64,000 nucleotides of DNA from Thalassococcus sp. S3 (GTDB lineage Bacteria > Pseudomonadota > Alphaproteobacteria > Rhodobacterales > Rhodobacteraceae): positions 1,674,001 through 1,738,000 of the forward strand of contig NZ_CP022303.1 in assembly GCF_004216475.1 (NCBI RefSeq), read 5' to 3'. The notes below the pieces were generated by a model. It was not told where the DNA came from, searched no databases, and worked only from the letters and a program-made list of their open reading frames with translations. Numbering within the stretch: position 1 is the first letter of the stretch; each line of letters begins with the position of its first letter. Shown here in pieces: positions 56,412 to 64,000 of this stretch. Made by a program: the position numbers and the translations under genes.

Positions 56412-57734
56412 TCACACGGTGGCTTGCTGGTCGGTCGTGGCCAGACTGGCCCCGCGTCCCCGTTCGAGATCTTCGCGGAAAAGATCCCCGATGACGCGCT
56501 GGGCGTTGGCCCGTCCGCGTGCGGCGAACCTGTTGATCGATGTCACGCGCGCGGCGTTGTCAAATCCTTCGGCAGCGTGCGCCCAGACAAGCGGATGAAC
56601 CTCGGTCAGATGATCCCGGATGATCCAGTCGGCAGCCGACATGATCTCTTGACGGGCGATGTCGGCATCTTCGCTGACACCCTGCCGACGCGCCAGGGCG
56701 GTCGAGCAATAGGAGGCCAGCAGATTGGCCGTTGCCTGATCTGACCGGCTGGTGAGGATGTCGTGCAGGCCATCGATGAAAAATGCGACGTCCACACGGG
56801 CGCAAGCCGTATCGTCAAGCGCGATGGCATCGAACATCACCCATGTGTAAGCGCCATTGCCCCAGATGTCATAGGTGCGGCCCGCGGTCCGTCTGGCTTC
56901 AAGCTCAAGGCGCTCGTAGCTTCCAAACCATTGTGGGAGCAGGTGATTGCCCATCGCGCGCATGTTACGGTAATTGTCGGGATCGAGGTCGATCAGGTCT
57001 TCGTAGTCATCCACCACGCGGTTTGCCGGTTCCGGCAGGCCGGCCAGCAGCGCGCAGCGGGCCGCCGCCAAACCCGGCGCGCTCAGTTCGATGGCGCAAA
57101 AGCCATCCAGAATTTCGATCGCGCGTTCGAAATGCGCAGCGAAGGAGGCACAATCCGCGTTTTTCTGCCGTCCCTTTTGCGCGCAAGATCGGCGGATCCA
57201 GCCAATATCGATATGCGCAAGCGCGACGACCAGGGAGATGGCATAGTCCCCCTTGTGGTCACGCAGCACGTCTTCCAGCGCGGTAATGCCCTCCAGCAGT
57301 TTCGCATCTCCGATCGCTCCGTCACTCAGAACCATATCTTCGGCGGCATAGACCACGTCGGCGCGTGCCCCGTAGGTCAGAAGATCGGCAACCGGCATGC
57401 CACCGGCGGTGCATTGTCTTGACGTTTCACATCTACGAATACGCTCGGCCAACTCGTCCCAGCGATCCTGCCGCGCAAGAAACTGTCCCGCGACCTGATG
57501 TTCCTGACGCTCGGCTTCGTCCTGACTGATATCGCAGAACGGGATATCAAGCCGTGCCTCAACCGTCGGATCGACCGCCGCTACCGGCGGCGTTTGTTGG
57601 GTTTTCTTTCGCAGGGCCTGAACCGCCTGCAGAATGCTCGCGCCCTTTGGCGCAGGCAATCGGCCGATCCAGCCTTCGGCCTGCCTGCGCGAACTGCGCA
57701 CCAACCGGTTCACCATATCAGAAACGTGATCCAT
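56412..57734 (-). CDS. large uncharacterised protein
   Basis: The 440-residue soluble protein has no signal peptide or membrane helix. It is largely alpha-helical by composition, with paired acidic and Ala-rich helices (VVDDYEDLIDLDPDNYRNMRAMGNHLL). Arg-rich ends and TPR-like helix spacing are visible but no repeat is exact. It ends RGASLATTDQQATV. Codon use resembles neighbouring genes. It is separated from gatB by 72 bases on the same strand and may be cotranscribed with it. I do not recognise the family. Confidence 0.75.
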   Translation of the reverse strand: MDHVSDMVNRLVRSSRRQAEGWIGRLPAPKGASILQAVQALRKKTQQTPPVAAVDPTVEARLDIPFCDISQDEAERQEHQVAGQFLARQDRWDELAERIRRCETSRQCTAGGMPVADLLTYGARADVVYAAEDMVLSDGAIGDAKLLEGITALEDVLRDHKGDYAISLVVALAHIDIGWIRRSCAQKGRQKNADCASFAAHFERAIEILDGFCAIELSAPGLAAARCALLAGLPEPANRVVDDYEDLIDLDPDNYRNMRAMGNHLLPQWFGSYERLELEARRTAGRTYDIWGNGAYTWVMFDAIALDDTACARVDVAFFIDGLHDILTSRSDQATANLLASYCSTALARRQGVSEDADIARQEIMSAADWIIRDHLTEVHPLVWAHAAEGFDNAARVTSINRFAARGRANAQRVIGDLFREDLERGRGASLATTDQQATV

Positions 57735-58040
57735 AATACCCGCCTAATCGTTACCTTGACGCTTTATCGCGTCTGTTTCGGGCGCAAAAAGGGCAAGGGT
57801 GGGGTGTTATGCAGACCAAAGGCGAGGTTAAGTCACCAATCGCCGAAGTTTCGGCAAATTATCTGTAATCGAGCCGCTAATTCGCCCATTTCGTTAACAA
57901 AATCGGCTTTAGTGGCATGTTCTGCGTATTGGTGAGATCCGCGTCACGATACGCCATATCGCTGAAATCTCACTGGCAAAGGACGCATCGGTTGGTCCTG
58001 CTGCAAGGGGCGTCTTTCGACTTGCACCCGCCGCCGTCGA
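57735..58040. other. spacer with one nested inverted repeat
   Basis: No gene. A nested inverted repeat lies at 57,932-57,973: outer arms GTGAGAT/ATCTCAC, inner arms CGATA/TATCG. It is 68 bases beyond the stop of the lipoprotein gene and may act in transcript processing; no T tract follows. Confidence 0.5.
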
Positions 58041-58943
58041 TCAGTCTATCCCCAACTTCGCGCGCATCAAATCGAAGAGGCCGGGCACCGTCAGCAGCAG
58101 AAGATGTCCTTGATCCTTGAACACCAGCGCCTCTGCCTGCGGAAGGCGGTCGGAAAACCGCCGGATGGCCCGGGCCGAAAAGACCGGATCATGCTCGCCA
58201 TGAAAGAGGAAGATAGGCACCTCTGCGAGGTCCGCCTTGTTGGCGTTGGTCCAGCCAAGAAGGGCCAGACCGTGAGATCGGGCCAGGTCCACGTCGGGCA
58301 TGGTCACCCTTTGTTGCCGCTCCTCCAGCAAAACCTCGGCACTTGCCGCTTCAATCGCGTCGCGCTCTGTCCGTGGGCCGTAAAGCAGCGTCCGGAAATA
58401 TTCCGGCCAATAGACCGACCGGCTCAGGGACCCGGTCCGGCTCGCGGCGGAGAGCAGGTCTCCGGCCCCTTTCAAACCGGCGATGTAAGGCTGGGGCAGG
58501 GGAACGGCGGAAGAGACGCCCGCGATCTTGATCTCCATCTCGGGGTCGGCGCGCCGCAGCCTCTTGGCGCTTTCCATCGCAATTGCCGAACCGGTCGAGA
58601 AACCGACAAAATAGACCCGTTTGATACCTGTGCTCTGAACGAAGATCGAAATCGTCTCGGCAGCCCTGCGCAGCGAAAGGCTTTCGCTGCGCCCCCTTCC
58701 ATCCATGCCGGGCAAACGGTAAAACGCCACGCTCAAACGGTCGCTGCGCCATTGCTGCAGCGGGGCCAGAACACCGACGGACGACAAGGCGCCCGGAATG
58801 CCGATCACCAATGTGTCCGCCTGCGCGATCTTCTCAGGCTCGAACAGCATCGGGTTCAGCGGCAGGGCATAGCTTTGCCGGTGATCTCCCGCACATGCCG
58901 CCAGAACCACGGCGCAAACCAATGTCAAAACGACCCGGAGCAT
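58041..58943 (-). CDS. lipoprotein with alpha/beta-hydrolase fold
   Basis: 300 residues: a signal peptide with lipobox LAAC (Cys about 17), then an alpha/beta hydrolase with nucleophile elbow GFSTGS (Ser about 118), Asp in HGEHDPVF and His in DQGHLLLL, a full Ser-Asp-His triad. It is an esterase, lipase or peptidase; the substrate is unknown. It is the last gene of an operon read pepN-SDR-membrane protein-hydrolase, 6 bases after the preceding gene. Confidence 0.85.
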   Translation of the reverse strand: MLRVVLTLVCAVVLAACAGDHRQSYALPLNPMLFEPEKIAQADTLVIGIPGALSSVGVLAPLQQWRSDRLSVAFYRLPGMDGRGRSESLSLRRAAETISIFVQSTGIKRVYFVGFSTGSAIAMESAKRLRRADPEMEIKIAGVSSAVPLPQPYIAGLKGAGDLLSAASRTGSLSRSVYWPEYFRTLLYGPRTERDAIEAASAEVLLEERQQRVTMPDVDLARSHGLALLGWTNANKADLAEVPIFLFHGEHDPVFSARAIRRFSDRLPQAEALVFKDQGHLLLLTVPGLFDLMRAKLGID

Positions 58944-58949
58944 GCGATC

Positions 58950-59384
58950 TTACCCGAGCAAGCTGAAATGATGCCGCTCGACCCGGATGCCGCGTTCCTC
59001 GAACGCGGTTTCAAGCGTTTTGTGATCGGGCAACGCCTCATGCGGCACGCGAATGCGCTTTTGGCTCTTCAGCACTGCACTCACCCGCACCGACAGATCC
59101 AACCTGGTGTCAAAACGCATGTGATCGATCTCGGACAACGACAATGTGACGCTGCGTCGGCCACTGTGCCAGTCGAGCGCGCCCTGATCGAGGCGCAGTC
59201 CGGCGCTGGGATTGACGTAGAGATCATAGAGCGCGGGCAACGTGCTGAGCGCCAAAAGCGCGATGATCCACAGACGCGCATCGAAGAGGATATGGATCGC
59301 AGCGAGCGCCACATAGATGAGCCCCACCACGATGCCTGCGCGCCAGGTGCGCCCTTGGGTCGTATATGCGAATGGCGCATTCAT
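58950..59384 (-). CDS. membrane protein with PH-like domain
   Basis: The 144-residue protein has two hydrophobic segments (about 17-34 and 39-56) followed by a beta-rich part (LDQGALDWHSGRRSVTLSLSEIDHMRF) resembling bacterial PH-like domains. The function is unknown. The start is the ATG at 59,384, which overlaps the SDR stop by one base (TAATG); the open frame upstream is SDR gene sequence. It overlaps or abuts its neighbours on both sides, so it is part of the pepN operon. Confidence 0.75.
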   Translation of the reverse strand: MNAPFAYTTQGRTWRAGIVVGLIYVALAAIHILFDARLWIIALLALSTLPALYDLYVNPSAGLRLDQGALDWHSGRRSVTLSLSEIDHMRFDTRLDLSVRVSAVLKSQKRIRVPHEALPDHKTLETAFEERGIRVERHHFSLLG

Positions 59385-60124
59385 TAACGTCCGCCGGTGA
59401 CATCCAGTGTTGTGCCCGTCACGTAAGATGCCTTTTGCGAGGCCAGCCATAAAATCGCCTCTGCCACCTCCTCTGCCGTCCCCTTCCGGCGCATTGGAAC
59501 CATCGGGGCAAGGCGGTCTGCCCGGTCAGGCTCTCCTCCTTTTGCGTGGATTGCGGTGTCTATGATCCCCGGACGCACGGACGTCACGCGGATATTGTCT
59601 GCCGCGACCTCATCCGACAATCCCTTTGTGAAGGTGTCGATGGCGGCTTTGGACGCGGCATAATCCACATATTGATTTCCAGACCCAAGCCTTGCCGCGG
59701 CAGAGGAGATGTTGATGATCGCACCCCCGTCGCCTTGCGCCTGCATCCGGATCACGGCCTCCTTGGCCATCAGCATCGCGCCGATGACGTTGATATTGAA
59801 CATGCGCGTCAGCCGGTCTTCGGTCATGTCGGTCAGCTTCGCGCTCTGATCGACGATGCCGGCGTTGTTCACCAGCACGTCGATCCGCCCGAATGCGTGC
59901 TCGAGTGCATCATAGATGACCGCGCGGTCCTCCGCCCGGCTGACGTCTCCGGGGCAAAGCACACAGCGCGCGCCCTCAGCTTCGGCGAGACGGGCTGCCG
60001 CCGCGGCCCCGTCGCGGTCGCTCCGATAGTTGAGCGCCAGATCGTAGTCCGGGCTCGCCAGGCGCGCCGTCGCCGCCCCGATCCCTGCGGAGGCACCGGT
60101 GATCAGCATCACGGGCCGGCTCAT
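59384..60124 (-). CDS. short-chain dehydrogenase/reductase
   Basis: The 246-residue classical SDR has TGASAGIG (about 7-14), NNAGIVDQ, a catalytic Ser in INISSAAARLGS and the YxxxK pair in YVDYAASKAA. The pattern ends with WLASQKASYVTGTTLDVTGGR, typical of NAD(P)-dependent oxidoreductases such as sugar or 3-oxoacyl reductases; the substrate is unassigned. The ATG overlaps the pepN stop (ATGA). Confidence 0.88.
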   Translation of the reverse strand: MSRPVMLITGASAGIGAATARLASPDYDLALNYRSDRDGAAAAARLAEAEGARCVLCPGDVSRAEDRAVIYDALEHAFGRIDVLVNNAGIVDQSAKLTDMTEDRLTRMFNINVIGAMLMAKEAVIRMQAQGDGGAIINISSAAARLGSGNQYVDYAASKAAIDTFTKGLSDEVAADNIRVTSVRPGIIDTAIHAKGGEPDRADRLAPMVPMRRKGTAEEVAEAILWLASQKASYVTGTTLDVTGGR

Positions 60125-62679
60125 GGTTTGGCACTCAGGATACGGGTCACCATCTCGGTCGTGTCGCGCGACAGTTTGGGCGTCTCTGCGATGCGGGTCA
60201 GTTGGGCGCGGATCAAGGCCTGACGATCCTCATCGTAGCGCGTCCAGGTCTGGAACGCGCTGCACATTCGTGCCGTGGTCTGCGGGTTCACCGGATCAAG
60301 CTGGATCAGCCAATCCGCCAAAAGCATATAACCCGCACCGCCGGACGCATGAAAACCGGCATGGTTCATCGCAAGTGCCCCTATGGTGGCCCGGAAGCGA
60401 TTGGGGTTCTTCCAGTTGAAATCGGGGTGCCGTGTCAGCGTTTCGGCCACTCCGACCGCCTTTTCGGGGGACGCCTTCATCACCTGAAGGCCGAACCATT
60501 TGTCGATGACCAGACGGTCATCTTGCCATTGCTCATAAAACGCCGCCAGTTCGGCCTCTCCCTTGCCCTCCGACAGAAGGCAGGACAGCGCGGCCAGTTG
60601 CAGCGTCATGTTATCGGCATTCGCGTATTGTTTTGCGGCCTCTTCGCCCCCGTCGAGGCAACTCAGCAGCGACAGCACCGCGTTGCCAAGCGCCCGCTTG
60701 CCCGATTGTTCGGCGTCCGGAGCGTAAGGGGCATCGACCTGCATCTGCGCATAAAGGCGCGGCAGAGCATCCTGCACATGTTGGGCCAATGCCTGTTTCA
60801 GTGTTTCGGATGCGGTCCAGATCGCCATGGGGTCCGGTGTGATGCCGGCCTCGGCAAGGCTGCCGGCCAGATCCGACTGACCCGGTTGGCTTAACATCAG
60901 TGCCCGGTAAGCCGGATCGAGTGTGTCGTCCCGCAGAACCGCGCGGACCCCGTCGAGGTAATCGGCATCCGGGGCCGCCCCTTCGGTCGCCATCTTCGTG
61001 AGCGTGTCCCGAGCCAGGGCGCGACCGGCCTCCCAGCGGTTGGTGGGGTCGGTGTCATGGGCCAGCAGGAAGGCGCGTTCGGCGTTGTCCGTCTGCCGTT
61101 CCAGGATCACCGGCGCCGAAAAGCCGCGCAAGACCGAGGGGACGGGCTTGGCCGCCAGTCCGTCAAAGGAAAAGCTCTGTTCGGCCTCGGTCAGCTCCAG
61201 CAGCTGCGTTTCCAGCACCTCATCGCCATTCGGACCAAGCAGCCCCACGGCAATGGGAATGACCTGCGGCTGCGGTGCCGGCGTGGTGGCGCTGGGCTTG
61301 AGCGTTTGCTTGAAGCTCAGCGTATAGGTGCCGTCGGCCCAATCCTCGCTCACCGTCACGCGCGGCGTGCCGGCCTGCGAATACCAGCGTTTGAACTGGC
61401 TCAGATCGCGGTCCGTGACATCTTCGAAGACCTTGAGCCAGTCCTCGATCGTGCAGGCCTCTCCGTCATGACGCGCAAAGTAGAGATCCAGCGCCTCCGC
61501 ATAGGCCTGATCGCCCACGAGCCGTTTGAGCATCCCGATCACTTCCGCGCCCTTTTCGTAGACCGTCGCGGTGTAGAAGTTGTTGATCTCCTGAAAACTC
61601 TCGGGCCGCACGGGGTGCGACAGCGGGCCGTTGTCTTCGGGAAACTGCCGCGCGCGCAGGTCGATCACGTCGCGGATGCGCTTGACCGGTTCGGAGCGCA
61701 CGTCCGAGGTGAATTGCGCATCCCGGAACACCGTCAGACCCTCTTTGAGGCAGAGTTGGAACCAGTCCCGACAGGTGATCCGATTGCCGGTCCAGTTGTG
61801 AAAATACTCATGTGCGATGATCGCCTCGATCCGCTCGAAGTTGTCGTCGGTCGAGGTTTCGGGCGAGGCGAGCACGGCGGACGAGTTGAAGATATTCAGC
61901 CCCTTGTTCTCCATCGCGCCCATGTTGAAATCATCGACGGCCACGATGTTGAAGACGTCCAGATCGTATTCACGGCCATAGACGTCCTCGTCCCATTTCA
62001 TCGACTTTTTCAGCGCTTCCATTCCAAACGCGCATTTATGTTCATCGCCGGGGCGGACCCACAGGTTCAGCGCGACGTCCTTGCCCGAGATGGTGGTGAA
62101 GCTGTCGGAATGCGCCACCAACTCGCCTGCAACCAACGCAAACAGATAGGCCGGTTTGGGCCATGGATCGTGCCAGACGGCCCGTCCGTCCTCCCGCGTG
62201 ACCGGATTGCCGTTCGACAGCAAAACAGGCAGGTCGCCCTTGATCTCAACCGTGAACACGCTCATCACATCCGGCCGGTCCGGGTAGTAGGTGATCTTGC
62301 GAAACCCTTCGGCCTCGCATTGCGTGGAATACATGCCGTTCGACATATAAAGCCCTTCCAAAGCCGTGTTGGTCTGGGGCGAGATTTCCACCTCCGCCTC
62401 CCAGACAAAGGGTGCATCGGGGGCCGGGCAGGTGAGGCCTTCGTCGGTGACGTCCGGGCTCACCTCCGTTCCGTCGATCCTGGCCCGGATCAGCTTGAGC
62501 TCCTCCCCATGAAGAAAGAACCGCCGGTCTTTTGCGTCCGGATTTGGTCGAAAGGCGATCCGGGATGTCACGCGTGTTGCCGTGGGATGCAGATCGAACG
62601 TCAGCTTTACCTCGTCAACGACATAACCGAACGGCTCGTAGTCCCTGAGATAGATCGTGGTCGGGGCAGCATCGCGCAT
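60121..62679 (-). CDS. pepN: aminopeptidase N
   Basis: The 852-residue M1 zinc aminopeptidase has GAMENKG at 254-260, the zinc motif HEYFH at 290-294 with third ligand E313 in LKEGLT, a Tyr region, and the large helical C-terminal half. It trims N-terminal residues from peptides in the cytoplasm. The start is the ATG at 62,679, preceded by AAAGGAG; a longer frame to 63,099 has no homology and overlaps other genes. It heads a four-gene operon on the minus strand. Confidence 0.96.
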   Translation of the reverse strand: MRDAAPTTIYLRDYEPFGYVVDEVKLTFDLHPTATRVTSRIAFRPNPDAKDRRFFLHGEELKLIRARIDGTEVSPDVTDEGLTCPAPDAPFVWEAEVEISPQTNTALEGLYMSNGMYSTQCEAEGFRKITYYPDRPDVMSVFTVEIKGDLPVLLSNGNPVTREDGRAVWHDPWPKPAYLFALVAGELVAHSDSFTTISGKDVALNLWVRPGDEHKCAFGMEALKKSMKWDEDVYGREYDLDVFNIVAVDDFNMGAMENKGLNIFNSSAVLASPETSTDDNFERIEAIIAHEYFHNWTGNRITCRDWFQLCLKEGLTVFRDAQFTSDVRSEPVKRIRDVIDLRARQFPEDNGPLSHPVRPESFQEINNFYTATVYEKGAEVIGMLKRLVGDQAYAEALDLYFARHDGEACTIEDWLKVFEDVTDRDLSQFKRWYSQAGTPRVTVSEDWADGTYTLSFKQTLKPSATTPAPQPQVIPIAVGLLGPNGDEVLETQLLELTEAEQSFSFDGLAAKPVPSVLRGFSAPVILERQTDNAERAFLLAHDTDPTNRWEAGRALARDTLTKMATEGAAPDADYLDGVRAVLRDDTLDPAYRALMLSQPGQSDLAGSLAEAGITPDPMAIWTASETLKQALAQHVQDALPRLYAQMQVDAPYAPDAEQSGKRALGNAVLSLLSCLDGGEEAAKQYANADNMTLQLAALSCLLSEGKGEAELAAFYEQWQDDRLVIDKWFGLQVMKASPEKAVGVAETLTRHPDFNWKNPNRFRATIGALAMNHAGFHASGGAGYMLLADWLIQLDPVNPQTTARMCSAFQTWTRYDEDRQALIRAQLTRIAETPKLSRDTTEMVTRILSAKP

Positions 62680-62787
62680 GGGGGCTCCTTTGGCAGAACA
62701 ATGGAACTTCGGACATGGCCTGCACGTTAGGCAGGTGAGCGGGGCGCCGCAAGGCGCCGTCGAAACAGAACGAAAAGGAGCGATCAG

Positions 62788-62997
62788 ATGTCGGCACCCG
62801 ACACAAACATCGAGAAACAGGAACGCCGCCACGCACCGTCCTTGCTGGGCATCGGGGCGGCCGTCGTCTTCGGCTTGGCGATGTTGGTGGGGCTGCTGAT
62901 CTATGTCACGTCGAACGGCGCTGCGCCAACAGCAGACGCGGTGACGAATACTGACCAGGCGAAAATTCTGAACCCGGTCAACACCAACGACAACTGA
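62788..62997 (+). CDS. small single-helix membrane protein
   Basis: 69 residues: a charged N-terminus (MSAPDTNIEKQERRHAPS), one hydrophobic helix at about 20-41 and a polar, Asn/Thr-rich tail. It has a good ribosome site (AAAAGGAG, 8 bases upstream). It is divergent from pepN and 39 bases before the photolyase gene. The function is unknown. Confidence 0.65.
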   Translation: MSAPDTNIEKQERRHAPSLLGIGAAVVFGLAMLVGLLIYVTSNGAAPTADAVTNTDQAKILNPVNTNDN

Positions 62998-63036
62998 TCT
63001 CTGGCTGTTCGCGCTGCGCGACTTAGTTTGCCCGCA

Positions 63037-64000
63037 ATGACGGTCATTCTTTGGTTCAAGCGCGATCTTCGTATCTACGATCATGCGGCACTCGCCCATG
63101 CCTCAGGCATTGGGCGCGTGTTGCCGCTTTATATTCTGGAGCCGAAGTGGTGGTCTCAACCCGACATGTCCGGCCGGCAATTCGACTTCGTTCGCGAGGC
63201 GGTCGATGATCTTGGCGATCAACTCTCCACCCTCGGCCTGGACCTTTGCCTTCGTGTCGGCAGGGCGGTGGATGTTCTGGAGGAGATGCGCCAACGATTG
63301 GGCGCCAGACATCTCGTCAGTCACGAGGAGACCGGCAATGCGTGGACCTTCGCCCGGGATCGCGCGGTTGCGGACTGGGCTGCGGGGCAGGGTGTCCGGT
63401 GGCACGAACTCCCGCAATCGGGCGTTGTTCGTCGTCTTGAAGGGCGGGATGGCTGGGCAAAGCAGCGCAATACCTACTTGCGACAGCCGCAGATCGATCC
63501 TCCGGCACAGATTGAGGGTTTGGTCGCCCCCTCCGATCCCTGGCCCGATCTGGGATTGCACGACCCTTGTCCGCATCGCCAGACAGGGGGACGGCGCGCG
63601 GCCTTGTCCCTGCTAGGCGGTTTCCTGACAGAGCGTGGGCGGACCTATCGCAGCGCGATGTCGTCGCCCCTGACGGGCGAGACGGCCTGTTCGCGCCTGT
63701 CTCCGCATCTCGCGTGGGGGACCATATCAGGCCGGGAAGCGGCGCAGGCGGCAGGCGCACGGCAGCGGGAGGTGAAAGGCACGCGCGAGGGCTGGGGCGG
63801 TTCGCTGAAATCGTTTCAGGCGCGCCTCGCGTGGCGCGACCATTTCATGCAAAAACTCGAGGACGAGCCGGCCCTTGAGCAGCGTTGTCTGCACATGGCC
63901 TATGAGGGGATGAGGCCGATGGAGCCTGATCGCGTGCGGCTGGAGGCTTGGCAGAACGGTGAAACCGGCCTGCCTTTCGTGGATGCCTGCATGCGCTATC
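63037..64000 (+). CDS. photolyase/cryptochrome family protein, 3' partial
   Basis: Frame 1 is open from the ATG at 63,037 to the window edge (321 residues visible; full members have 450-520). The N-terminal photolyase domain has TVILWFKRDLRIYDHAAL; the linker has SHEETGNAWTFARDRAV; the FAD-binding half begins with SRLSPHLAWGT, SFQARLAWRDHF and TGLPFVDACMRY at the edge. It could repair UV-induced pyrimidine dimers or act as a blue-light sensor; the flavin half is incomplete, so the class is undecided. Confidence 0.88.
   Translation, partial: MTVILWFKRDLRIYDHAALAHASGIGRVLPLYILEPKWWSQPDMSGRQFDFVREAVDDLGDQLSTLGLDLCLRVGRAVDVLEEMRQRLGARHLVSHEETGNAWTFARDRAVADWAAGQGVRWHELPQSGVVRRLEGRDGWAKQRNTYLRQPQIDPPAQIEGLVAPSDPWPDLGLHDPCPHRQTGGRRAALSLLGGFLTERGRTYRSAMSSPLTGETACSRLSPHLAWGTISGREAAQAAGARQREVKGTREGWGGSLKSFQARLAWRDHFMQKLEDEPALEQRCLHMAYEGMRPMEPDRVRLEAWQNGETGLPFVDACMRY

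Overview
The window reads as one chromosomal stretch of an alphaproteobacterium of the Rhodobacteraceae (Roseobacter group). This rests on high GC, a RibBX-type riboflavin gene, a division and cell-wall (dcw) cluster containing a DUF2484 gene between murC and murB, DUF1127 followed by cuckoo-type small RNAs, and cobS/cobT of the aerobic cobalamin pathway. No species is claimed. No plasmid, prophage, CRISPR array or rRNA operon was seen.

Layout. 1-2,060: end of a riboflavin operon (ribBX, ribH, nusB) closed by a terminator. 2,077-8,078 (minus): tRNA-Gly(GCC), a UPF0114 membrane protein, a MAPEG protein abutting pyc (pyruvate carboxylase), and an FMN-dependent L-lactate dehydrogenase-type enzyme. 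8,348-10,690: uvrD-type helicase. 11,080-13,101: a frameshifted right-handed beta-helix (pectate-lyase-like) gene. 13,305-13,724 (minus): a DUF1127 protein followed by four hairpins with CCUCCUCCC loops, read here as two cuckoo/CcsR-like small RNAs. A long, nearly gene-free spacer follows, to 14,845.

14,846-40,781 is the dcw cluster: mraZ, rsmH, ftsL, ftsI, murE, murF, mraY, murD, ftsW, murG, murC, DUF2484, murB, ddl, ftsQ, ftsA, ftsZ, lpxC, bamD, recN. Many of these genes overlap by ATGA. Three genes sit inside it without an obvious wall role: an unknown protein and an SDR between mraY and murD, and a BaiN-like flavoprotein on the opposite strand between murD and ftsW. Together the cluster supplies peptidoglycan precursors from UDP-MurNAc to lipid II, the divisome core, the first committed step of lipid A synthesis and an outer-membrane assembly lipoprotein.

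40,782-64,000 is mixed housekeeping and accessory sequence. It holds a hairpin-rich leader before a CLC-type channel/transporter, a membrane-anchored RTX protein, cobT and cobS separated by two small secreted paralogues, a J-domain protein, bolA, a Crp-family regulator facing a class II aldolase across a palindrome, and a cobalamin riboswitch in front of an uncharacterised 121-residue protein. Then come gatB, a large unknown protein, a four-gene pepN operon, and the 5' part of a photolyase/cryptochrome gene cut by the window edge.

The most interesting items are the cuckoo-type RNA pair, the orphan riboswitch-controlled gene, the secreted paralogue pair between the cobaltochelatase genes, and the tandem hairpins between recN and the CLC gene.
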